From positions 7,932 through 14,637 of the forward strand of contig DDBE01000221.1 in NCBI GenBank assembly GCA_002332715.1: a DNA stretch of 6,706 nucleotides, given 5' to 3'. The notes below the pieces were generated by a model. That model ran no database searches. It was not told where the DNA came from and saw only the letters and a program-made list of their open reading frames with translations. Shown here in pieces: positions 1 to 5,502 of this stretch. The DNA comes from Flavobacteriales bacterium UBA2040. GTDB lineage: Bacteria; Bacteroidota; Bacteroidia; Flavobacteriales_D; Crocinitomicaceae. Both the position numbers and the translations under genes were made by a program. Each line of letters begins with the position of its first letter. Within the stretch, counting starts at the first letter, position 1.

Positions 1-24
1 AGGGGTGAAAAATTTTTCACCCCT
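1..24 (-). terminator. Hairpin terminator downstream of purE
   Basis: The 24 bases are a perfect self-complementary palindrome whose left half is AGGGGTGAAAAA. In RNA it can form a stem with GGGGTG/CACCCC at the base and A:U pairs towards the tip, with the central pairs opening as a loop. It lies 20 bases past the purE stop codon, as expected for a rho-independent terminator. The window ends at its left edge, so a downstream T-tract for the minus strand cannot be checked. The sequence is symmetric and a T-rich stretch (TCTTTTTG) follows on the plus strand, so it may also stop a convergent gene beyond the window. Confidence 0.75.
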
Positions 25-44
25 ATCTTTTTGTATGAATCTTT

Positions 45-527
45 TTAATCTAAATCTTTTCCAGACTCCAAAACTTTTAATTTCATGTCCAACATGAATT
101 GAACCAATTTTCCTTGAAGAACTTTATCTGTTGAACCCAAAATCTTTGCAGCTAAAATCCCTGCGTTCTTGGCGCCATTCAAAGCAACTGTGGCTACTGG
201 AATCCCAATAGGCATCTGCAGAATGGATAAAATACTGTCCCAGCCATCAATTGAATTACTTGATTTAACAGGAACGCCGATAACAGGAAGTGGGGTTAAT
301 GAAGCCGTCATTCCCGGTAAATGAGCTGCGCCTCCTGCTCCGGCAATAATCACCTCCAATCCTCGTGTATGAGCTGATTGTGCATAATCTAACATCAATT
401 CAGGAGTGCGGTGGGCAGAAACAATTTTCATTTCATATTTTACGCCGATTTCCTTAAGAAAGTCAGCCGCTTCCTGCATAACCGGTAGATCCGATTTGCT
501 TCCCATTATGATTCCAACTTTTACCAT
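45..527 (-). CDS. purE: PurE, N5-carboxyaminoimidazole ribonucleotide mutase
   Basis: PurE moves the carboxylate of N5-CAIR to carbon 4 to give CAIR, a cytoplasmic step of de novo purine synthesis. The 160-residue product has the length and motifs of bacterial class I PurE: the phosphate-binding GSKSD near residues 9-13, SAHRTPE around 37-43 with the conserved catalytic histidine H39, the [12 protein letters not shown] loop at 62-73, and GVPV at 84-87. I chose the ATG at 525-527 because the protein then begins [10 protein letters not shown], as the family does. The frame stays open to a TTG at 545, but that codon overlaps a good promoter box, so the six extra residues are probably untranslated. 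The gene is followed by a hairpin and preceded by a broken regulator fragment. Its usual partner purK is not in the window, so it may be transcribed alone. Confidence 0.96.
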   Translation of the reverse strand: MVKVGIIMGSKSDLPVMQEAADFLKEIGVKYEMKIVSAHRTPELMLDYAQSAHTRGLEVIIAGAGGAAHLPGMTASLTPLPVIGVPVKSSNSIDGWDSILSILQMPIGIPVATVALNGAKNAGILAAKILGSTDKVLQGKLVQFMLDMKLKVLESGKDLD

Positions 528-542
528 TTTGAATATTTTGGA

Positions 543-575
543 CAAATTTACTTATTTATACCATTTAATTACCAA
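543..575 (-). promoter_or_regulatory. Candidate purE promoter, Bacteroidota type
   Basis: Read on the minus strand, TAAATTTG (550 to 543) matches the Bacteroidota -7 consensus TAnnTTTG exactly. A TTG (575 to 573) lies 22 bases upstream, inside the 17-23 base range described for flavobacterial promoters. The start codon at 527 is only 15 bases past the box, so the leader would be about 10 bases or less. The -33 element falls in the last codons of the decayed LytTR reading frame, so part of the promoter uses the 3' end of the dead gene. This is pattern matching only; AT-rich DNA gives such boxes by chance fairly often. Confidence 0.55.
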
Positions 576-896
576 CCCAAGCGTTGTTTCAATTCTGGAA
601 AAGACGATCGACTAATTGGGAAACTTACGCCACGCGCAAAAACTACTTGATACCTGCTATTTTAATTAGGTTTAATACTTTAGATTCGATCAATTGTAAT
701 GATATTGGATCGATGAGTGCGAACTAATAAATCACTGAGTAGGGTTTTCTCATAATGAGACATTTTCTGTTTCTTAACGTGACGGGCATCATCCGAAAGT
801 AATTGCACGTAATCCTCATATGCTTCAATCTAAAACAAATCTGCAATTATTCTCTAAAACTATTTCTGGTTTATCGGTAAACCGTGTTTTCTAATC
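569..896 (-). pseudogene. Decayed LytTR DNA-binding domain (response regulator remnant)
   Basis: No intact gene fits here, but one minus-strand frame reads as a complete LytTR domain interrupted by stops. Residues read LIRKHGLPINQK at the 5' end, then after stops IIADLF and IEAYEDYVQLL, then LLVRTHRSNIITIDRI, and finally RYQVVFARGVSFPISRS and FPELKQRLGW before a TAA at 569-571. LytTR domains share this order: a LP-type start, a D-I/L-hydrophobic-IEA-x-x-DYV strand, the FvRvHRSyiVN-x-x-I signature, and a vvL-x-x-G-x-x-lPvSR-x-x-x-x-xLk C-terminus. In-frame stops lie at 860-862, 854-856, 830-832, 680-682 and 662-664. Near 845-868 a neighbouring frame reads EIVLEN, which suits the family better and suggests compensating small indels. 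No receiver domain is visible; the fragment begins right at the hpd terminator. Stop-codon recoding is unlikely, since both TAG and TAA occur and other genes here use TAA normally. Confidence 0.72.
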
Positions 897-934
897 AAAA
901 AAGGGATTCGCATGAAACCGCGAACCCCTTTTTT
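897..934 (-). terminator. Rho-independent terminator of the hmgA-hpd operon
   Basis: Bases 897-911 pair with 920-934 around an 8-base loop (912-919). The stem core is AAGGGGTTCGC with GCGAATCCCTT on the minus strand, followed by TTTTTT. Read on the minus strand every pair forms, with one G:U; read on the plus strand the same position is an A-C mismatch. That asymmetry points to use in the minus direction. It begins 10 bases after the hpd stop codon. Confidence 0.88.
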
Positions 935-944
935 AATTTATTAA

Positions 945-2117
945 TTATAAAGTACCTCTTTTCTCTTGTTCCCTCTCGATGCTTTCGAAAAGTGCCTTAA
1001 AGTTTCCTGCTCCAAAACCTCTAGCGCCCATTCTCTGTATGATTTCAAAGAAAAGTGTTGGACGATCTTCGATAGGTTTCGTGAAGATTTGAAGTAAATA
1101 TCCTTCTTCATCTGCATCTATCATAATCCCCAAACTTTTCAGTTTTTCGATATCTTCTTTCAGCTGATGGCTATGATCTGCCAATCTTCCTGGAACCGCT
1201 TTGTAATATTCTTCTGGAGGTGTAGATAAAAACTCAATTCCTCTCGATCGAAGTTCGCTTACGGTTGTAATGATGTCATCCGTTGCAATAGCAATATGTT
1301 GAACTCCTGGACCATTATAAAAGTCTAAATACTCTTCAATTTGAGATTTTTTAATTCCTTCTGCAGGTTCATTAATTGGAAATTTAATTCGTCCATTTCC
1401 ATTACTCATCACCTTACTCATCAAAGCCGAATATTCAGTCGTAATTTGCTTGTCATCGAAGGATAGGAAATTTACAAATCCCATGACATCTTCATACCAT
1501 TTCACCCAAATATTCATTTCATTCCAACCTACATTACCTACCATGTGGTCAATGAATTTTAGTCCAGTTGGTTCAGGAGCGTAATCAGATTCCCATTTTT
1601 CATATCCAGGTAAAAACGCCCCTTTGTAGTTCTTGCGCTCCACAAACATATGTACCGTTTCTCCATACGTATATATTCCTGCTCTTACTACTTCACCGTG
1701 TTCGTCTTTTTCAACGGTTGGCTCCATATATGATTTAGCACCTCTTTTAGTAGTCTCTTCCCAGGATTTCTTGGCATCATCTACCCATAGCGCAATAATC
1801 TTTACACCATCACCGTGTTTAGCAAGGTGATCATTCATCCAAGATGTTGAATTAAGAGGAGTTGTAAGGACTATTCTAATTTTATCTTGTTTTAATACGT
1901 ATGAAGCATAGTCTTTACATCCCGTTTCCAATCCTTTGTATGCATGTGATTGAAATCCAAATGCAGTTTTGTAAAAGTGAGCTGCTTGTTTGGCATTACC
2001 CACTATGAATTCAACATAATCTGTTCCTAAAAGAGGCAAGAAATCTTGTGCTCCTTTGAATATTTTTTCTAATCCGTATTCTACGTTTTTGATATCTTTT
2101 TTTGTCTCTATTGACAT
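945..2117 (-). CDS. hpd: 4-hydroxyphenylpyruvate dioxygenase
   Basis: This cytoplasmic non-haem Fe(II) enzyme converts 4-hydroxyphenylpyruvate to homogentisate with O2, the second step of tyrosine breakdown. The 390-residue product shows the two-domain vicinal-oxygen-chelate fold. The N-terminal half starts around residue 33 (DYVEFIVGNAKQAAHFY), and the catalytic half starts around 187 (KFIDHMVGNV). The three expected iron ligands are H191 (DHMVGNV), H274 (GVQHIAIAT) and E358 (FFEIIQR). The C-terminus carries the family hallmark RMGARGFGAGNFKALFESIE (363-382), which closes over the active site. The stretch from SNGNGRIKFPINEPAEG (238-254) is also typical. The ATG at 2117 lies 13 bases after the hmgA stop with AGGA just upstream, an unusually visible ribosome site for this window. 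The two genes clearly form an operon, and a hairpin terminator follows. Confidence 0.97.
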   Translation of the reverse strand: MSIETKKDIKNVEYGLEKIFKGAQDFLPLLGTDYVEFIVGNAKQAAHFYKTAFGFQSHAYKGLETGCKDYASYVLKQDKIRIVLTTPLNSTSWMNDHLAKHGDGVKIIALWVDDAKKSWEETTKRGAKSYMEPTVEKDEHGEVVRAGIYTYGETVHMFVERKNYKGAFLPGYEKWESDYAPEPTGLKFIDHMVGNVGWNEMNIWVKWYEDVMGFVNFLSFDDKQITTEYSALMSKVMSNGNGRIKFPINEPAEGIKKSQIEEYLDFYNGPGVQHIAIATDDIITTVSELRSRGIEFLSTPPEEYYKAVPGRLADHSHQLKEDIEKLKSLGIMIDADEEGYLLQIFTKPIEDRPTLFFEIIQRMGARGFGAGNFKALFESIEREQEKRGTL

Positions 2118-2130
2118 AATCCTATGGTTT

Positions 2131-3294
2131 TTAGTCTTTAAATAACCAGCTTGTCACATATGACTCATCTTGTAAGTCAACAGCTGCTTGTGTTAATTTA
2201 AGTGGTTTGAATGTGTCCACCATCACGGCTAATTCTTCAGTATCTTTCTGACCGATGCTTCTTTCATATGCGCCTGGGTGCGGTCCGTGAGGAGTTCCAC
2301 CTGGGTGCAAGGAAATAAATCCTTGTTCTACATGGTTTCGGCTCATGAAATCTCCAGCTACATAATACAAAAGTTCATCTGAGTCAATGTTACTGTGATT
2401 ATAGGGTGCAGGAATTGATTTTGGATGATAATCGTACAACCTTGGAACAAAAGAACAAATAACAAAGTTATAAGCTTCAAATTGCTGGTGAACCGGAGGT
2501 GGCTGATGCACACGTCCTGTTATCGGTTCAAAATCGTGTATAGAAATAGCATATGGGAAATTATATCCATCCCAACCCACTACATCAAACGGATGCGAAG
2601 CATACACCAATTCGTGCAAATGATTCTCTTTTTTAATTTTAATGGTAAAATCACCTTTCTCTATATACGTTTCCAATTTACTCGGAGCCCGCATATCTCT
2701 CTCGCAAAACGGCGAATGCTCAAGTAATTGTCCAAAATCGTTTCTGTATCTTTTGGGAGTAACTATTGGCGAGAAAGATTCAACTATAAACAGTCGATTG
2801 TCACTAGAATCAAATTCCATCTGAAAGATTATTCCTCGAGGAATAACCAAATAATCACCATAAGAAAATGGAATATTTCCCACCAAAGTTTTCAATGTGC
2901 CTGAACCTTTATGAATGAAAATAACTTCATCAGCATCGGCATTCTTATAAAAATATTTTGTCAACGATTCTGTTGGTGCAGCGCACGCAATGTTTACATC
3001 GTTATTGTAAAGTAAAATTTCACGACTCTCTAAAAAATCAGCTTTTGGTGCGACATTCATTCCCTTCAACATTCGGGCAGAAATATTTTTATCTACGGCA
3101 GGTTTGGGCGAAATGTCTTTTGCTACACTTACACTTTTTACCTGTGTCGGAGGAAAATGATGGTATAACAATGAAGAAAATCCATGAAATCCTTCTGTAC
3201 CGAATAATTGTTCGTGAAAAATTCCACCTTCTGGACGTTCAAATACAGTATGGCGTTTATGAGGAATCTTTCCTAATGTATGATAAAATGGCAT
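2131..3294 (-). CDS. hmgA: Homogentisate 1,2-dioxygenase
   Basis: HmgA is a cytoplasmic Fe(II) cupin enzyme that opens the ring of homogentisate to maleylacetoacetate, using the product of the hpd gene downstream. The 387-residue protein is shorter than the roughly 430-450 residues of the proteobacterial and animal enzymes, but matches the compact form I associate with Bacteroidota. The start MPFYHTLGKIPHKRHTVF and EGGIFHEQLFGTEGFHG near residues 22-38 are characteristic. A cupin segment lies at about 123-175 (DEVIFIHKGSGTL, DYLVIPRGIIFQME). Likely iron ligands are H300 and E307 in NHSNIDSDELLYY and H336 in TPHGPHPG; H263 and H330 line the same region. The H-to-E spacing is seven residues, against six as I recall for the human enzyme. 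The next pathway gene, fumarylacetoacetase, is not in the window. This is the first gene of the leftward pair. Confidence 0.95.
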   Translation of the reverse strand: MPFYHTLGKIPHKRHTVFERPEGGIFHEQLFGTEGFHGFSSLLYHHFPPTQVKSVSVAKDISPKPAVDKNISARMLKGMNVAPKADFLESREILLYNNDVNIACAAPTESLTKYFYKNADADEVIFIHKGSGTLKTLVGNIPFSYGDYLVIPRGIIFQMEFDSSDNRLFIVESFSPIVTPKRYRNDFGQLLEHSPFCERDMRAPSKLETYIEKGDFTIKIKKENHLHELVYASHPFDVVGWDGYNFPYAISIHDFEPITGRVHQPPPVHQQFEAYNFVICSFVPRLYDYHPKSIPAPYNHSNIDSDELLYYVAGDFMSRNHVEQGFISLHPGGTPHGPHPGAYERSIGQKDTEELAVMVDTFKPLKLTQAAVDLQDESYVTSWLFKD

Positions 3295-3414
3295 ATAAAA
3301 TTGTGTATTAAAATGAATAAATATTGTTCCTAATCCAAGATTATCATTCCGGATTTCTCTTGTTCAGGTAATTCAACAATAATCTTAATTCAACCCACAT
3401 AAAGTCGTTTTACA

Positions 3415-3422
3415 CAAAGATA
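3415..3422 (-). promoter_or_regulatory. Candidate -7 box for the hmgA-hpd operon
   Basis: On the minus strand the bases read TATCTTTG, an exact match to TAnnTTTG. It lies about 120 bases upstream of the hmgA start, implying a leader of roughly 115 bases. The nearest upstream TTG on that strand is 27 bases away, longer than the usual 17-23, so the -33 element is weak or absent. A weak or poorly placed -33 is compatible with a regulated promoter but does not prove it. Confidence 0.4.
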
Positions 3423-3501
3423 ATCAATCTTTGATATTTTGGAAACAGCCAATGTGTTCAAATCTTAACAGATTGAATTACTTAAAAAATGAATGATTTG
3501 A

Positions 3502-3509
3502 TAACTTTG
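3502..3509 (+). promoter_or_regulatory. Candidate -7 box for the threonine dehydrogenase gene
   Basis: TAACTTTG matches TAnnTTTG exactly and ends 15 bases before the ATG at 3525, the same geometry as the candidate purE promoter. The nearest suitable TTG (3473-3475) is 26 bases upstream, slightly beyond the usual range. The implied leader is about 10 bases or less, and no Shine-Dalgarno sequence is present. Confidence 0.5.
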
Positions 3510-3524
3510 CGTAAAATCTTTTGA

Positions 3525-4463
3525 ATGAGAAAAATCTTAGTTATAGGTGCAGGCGGACAAATTGGAACAGAATTGGTTCTGGAATTACGAAAACGTTTGC
3601 CAAACGAAACGGTTATTGCAGCGGATGTTAAAAATGAATGCCCCGTTCATTTAGCAGGAGGTTTGTTCGAACACATGGATATACTTGATAGTGATACAGT
3701 ACGACGGTTTATAATTGAAAATGAAGTTACTGAGGTCTATCTCCTTGCCGCTTTGCTCTCCGCAACAGCTGAAAAGCTTCCAGATTTTGCATGGAAATTG
3801 AATATGGAAGGTTTGTTTACTATTCTAGATTTAGCAAAAGAAGGCCACATAAAAAAGATTTTCTGGCCAAGCTCTATTGCGGTTTTTGGTCCAACGACTC
3901 CTGCAGACAGCACGCCTCAACGGACGATTATGGAACCAACAACTGTTTACGGAATTTCAAAACAAGCTGGAGAAAGATGGTGTGAATATTACAATTCACT
4001 TCATGGAGTTGACGTACGAAGCATTCGTTATCCTGGACTGATTTCTCACACTACACTTCCTGGTGGTGGCACGACGGATTATGCAGTCGATATATTCCAT
4101 AAGGCGAAGCAAAACATGGAGTTTGAGTGCTTTTTGAATGAAGACACCCGTTTACCTATGATGTTCATGGAAGACGCTATTCGAGGTACCATAGATTTAA
4201 TGGAAGCGCCGTTAGAATCGATTAATATTCGTTCCTCTTACAATATTTCTGGAATTGATTTCACCCCGAAAGAATTGTATGACGAAATAGCGAAACACAT
4301 TCCTGATTTTAAAATCAGTTATAAACCTGATTTCAAGCAAGAAATTGCGGACAGTTGGCCAAATTCTATTGATGATTCTGAAGCTCAAAGAGATTGGGGT
4401 TGGAAGGTGAAGTTTGACTTGGAAAATATGGTAAAAATCATGCTCGACAATATAAACTACTAA
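3525..4463 (+). CDS. tdh: L-threonine 3-dehydrogenase, SDR (epimerase-like) type
   Basis: The enzyme oxidises L-threonine to 2-amino-3-ketobutyrate with NAD+ in the cytoplasm; a partner lyase then usually yields glycine and acetyl-CoA. The 312-residue protein is an extended short-chain dehydrogenase, unrelated to the zinc-dependent E. coli Tdh. It shows the Rossmann motif GAGGQIG at 8-14, an acidic D34 after the second strand that favours NAD+, the catalytic serine region WPSSIAVFGP at 114-123, and YxxxK as Y142 and K146 in VYGISKQAGERW. The stretch RYPGLISHTTLPGGGTTDYA (168-187), followed by ECFLNEDTRLPMMFMED (201-217), is specific to the animal and flavobacterial threonine dehydrogenases. 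The length equals that of the known Flavobacterium enzyme as I recall it. The partner gene kbl is not in the window. No other epimerase fits as well; a UDP-sugar epimerase is the main alternative. Confidence 0.92.
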   Translation: MRKILVIGAGGQIGTELVLELRKRLPNETVIAADVKNECPVHLAGGLFEHMDILDSDTVRRFIIENEVTEVYLLAALLSATAEKLPDFAWKLNMEGLFTILDLAKEGHIKKIFWPSSIAVFGPTTPADSTPQRTIMEPTTVYGISKQAGERWCEYYNSLHGVDVRSIRYPGLISHTTLPGGGTTDYAVDIFHKAKQNMEFECFLNEDTRLPMMFMEDAIRGTIDLMEAPLESINIRSSYNISGIDFTPKELYDEIAKHIPDFKISYKPDFKQEIADSWPNSIDDSEAQRDWGWKVKFDLENMVKIMLDNINY

Positions 4464-4562
4464 TAGAGACAACCAATGGAACATTTTTTCCGTTTTTTAT
4501 TTAGTTACAAAAAGTATTTTTTGTATTTTGCACCTAGTTTACCCGTGAACAACGAAACACGC

Positions 4563-5450
4563 ATGTATTACAAAACCTTTTTTCTCTGCTTGTTCAGCTT
4601 TTTTCTGTTCTCTCATCAAGCATTCTCCATGCATGGTGAAACGTTGGCGAAGGATGAAACCAAAAAATTAAATCAGAAGGACAAAAATGGCCTAAAGCAG
4701 GGCTATTGGATATATTACGGGAAAGATCGCCCTGAAGCGGGTATACCAGCAACCGGAAAAATTGAGGAAGGCGAATATGAAGATGATCGCCGCCAAGGCA
4801 TTTGGATAAAATACCACAATGACGGGGTAACTCCTAGAATCAAAGGCACATACGTAAATAACCGCTCTCAAGGATATTATCAAAAAATACATCCGAACGG
4901 TAGAGTGAAAGAAGAAGGAACGTTTATTCGAAATGCATATCGCGATTCGTTAAAACGATATCATGAAAATGGCGTTATTGAGTTTGCTGCGAATTACAAT
5001 GAAAATGGACGTAAGGAAGGAACTGTAAGATATTATTATCCCAACGGACAATTAGAATTTGAATACACCGCAGAAAACGGGAAACCAAATGGAAAAGCAA
5101 CCCGCTATTATGAAAATGGTGATGTGAAAGAATTGATTGAATACGATATTGACGGTCGAGTAATTAGCTCTATTCTTAAGGAAATGGTTCAACCTACTGT
5201 TGATGTGAAAGATCCAGGAGCGTCCAAAGAAAAAGCGCCATTTGTCTCTCGTCCACGCACGAAAGGAGCAAAATTTATACCCAACGGATATAACAAATGC
5301 TACAACGAAAACGACGAAATTTGGCAAGATGGTGAATTTAGAAACGGTCAATTATGGGACGGAAAAGTTTATAACTACGACTCAGATGGGATTCTTTTGA
5401 AAGTAAAAGTTTATAAACAAGGAGTCTACCATTCCGACGGTCAACTCTAA
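4563..5450 (+). CDS. Secreted MORN-like repeat protein (YwqK-type family)
   Basis: The function is unknown. From the ATG at 4563 the product has 295 residues and begins with a Sec signal peptide: a basic K4, a hydrophobic core at about 5-16, and probable cleavage after A20 or S22. No lipobox is visible, so it is likely periplasmic or secreted. Residues 43-200 carry about six degenerate repeats of the form G-x-x-x-x-Y-Y-x-N-G-x-x-x-x-x-x-x-Y, for example GTVRYYYPNGQLEFEY (153-168) and GKATRYYENGDVKELIEY (177-194). These resemble the MORN_2 repeats of proteins often labelled YwqK-family antitoxins in Bacteroidota; the antitoxin label is not supported here, as no toxin gene adjoins. A polar linker (about 205-237) leads to two more repeat-like units (238-295). 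An upstream ATG at 4476, 12 bases after the preceding stop, would add 29 residues ahead of the signal peptide and is less likely. A terminator follows. Confidence 0.85.
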   Translation: MYYKTFFLCLFSFFLFSHQAFSMHGETLAKDETKKLNQKDKNGLKQGYWIYYGKDRPEAGIPATGKIEEGEYEDDRRQGIWIKYHNDGVTPRIKGTYVNNRSQGYYQKIHPNGRVKEEGTFIRNAYRDSLKRYHENGVIEFAANYNENGRKEGTVRYYYPNGQLEFEYTAENGKPNGKATRYYENGDVKELIEYDIDGRVISSILKEMVQPTVDVKDPGASKEKAPFVSRPRTKGAKFIPNGYNKCYNENDEIWQDGEFRNGQLWDGKVYNYDSDGILLKVKVYKQGVYHSDGQL

Positions 5451-5466
5451 TTATATACAGAAATAG

Positions 5467-5493
5467 AAAGACTCAATTAGAGTCTTTTTTTTT
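5467..5493 (+). terminator. Hairpin and T-tract between the MORN-repeat gene and deoC
   Basis: AAAGACTC (5467-5474) pairs perfectly with GAGTCTTT (5480-5487) around the loop AATTA, and a run of nine T (5485-5493) follows. This is a textbook rho-independent terminator, 16 bases after the stop codon of the MORN-repeat gene. It ends only 9 bases before the deoC start codon, so there is no room for a promoter between the two. It therefore either terminates the upstream gene with partial read-through or lies in the deoC leader as an attenuator. Confidence 0.85.
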
Positions 5494-5502
5494 GACAATA
5501 AC

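Larger units (their letters stand above)
3295..3524. other. Divergent intergenic region between hmgA and the threonine dehydrogenase gene
   Basis: This 230-base AT-rich region separates two divergently transcribed genes. It holds a TAnnTTTG box in each direction (listed separately) and a 13-base palindrome, ATCAA-TCT-TTGAT, at 3423-3435. That palindrome sits directly upstream of the hmgA-side box and could be a regulator-binding site. A longer inverted repeat, TCAATCT (3424-3430) with AGATTGA (3470-3476), flanks the centre. I see no small gene or RNA here. Confidence 0.5.

Noticed and set aside
406..615. Plus-strand open frame opposite purE
   Set aside because: It lies mostly antisense to the purE coding region and has no recognisable motifs; it is a shadow of purE codons.
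716..808. A 31-codon ATG-started frame on the minus strand (MRITCNYFRMMPV...)
   Set aside because: It overlaps the LytTR-like frame in another phase, lacks family-like features, and its composition looks random.
569..896. Stop-codon recoding or read-through in the LytTR frame instead of a pseudogene
   Set aside because: Five stops of two kinds (TAG and TAA) plus evidence for a frame change near 845-868 cannot be explained by one recoding rule, and neighbouring genes use TAA as an ordinary stop.
2425..3311. Several plus-strand open frames opposite hmgA
   Set aside because: They are antisense to a clearly conserved enzyme, have no family features, and the minus-strand frame explains the sequence fully.
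4515..4530. Promoter box for the MORN-repeat gene (TATTTTTTG and TATTTTG)
   Set aside because: Neither has the two-base spacing of TAnnTTTG, and no properly spaced TTG lies upstream; the region is simply T-rich.
4476..4562. N-terminal extension of the MORN-repeat protein from the ATG at 4476
   Set aside because: It would place 29 residues before a well-formed signal peptide. The internal ATG gives a standard secreted start, although the upstream start cannot be fully excluded.
4563..5450. Toxin-antitoxin system around the YwqK-like protein
   Set aside because: No toxin-sized or toxin-like gene adjoins it, and the protein has a signal peptide.
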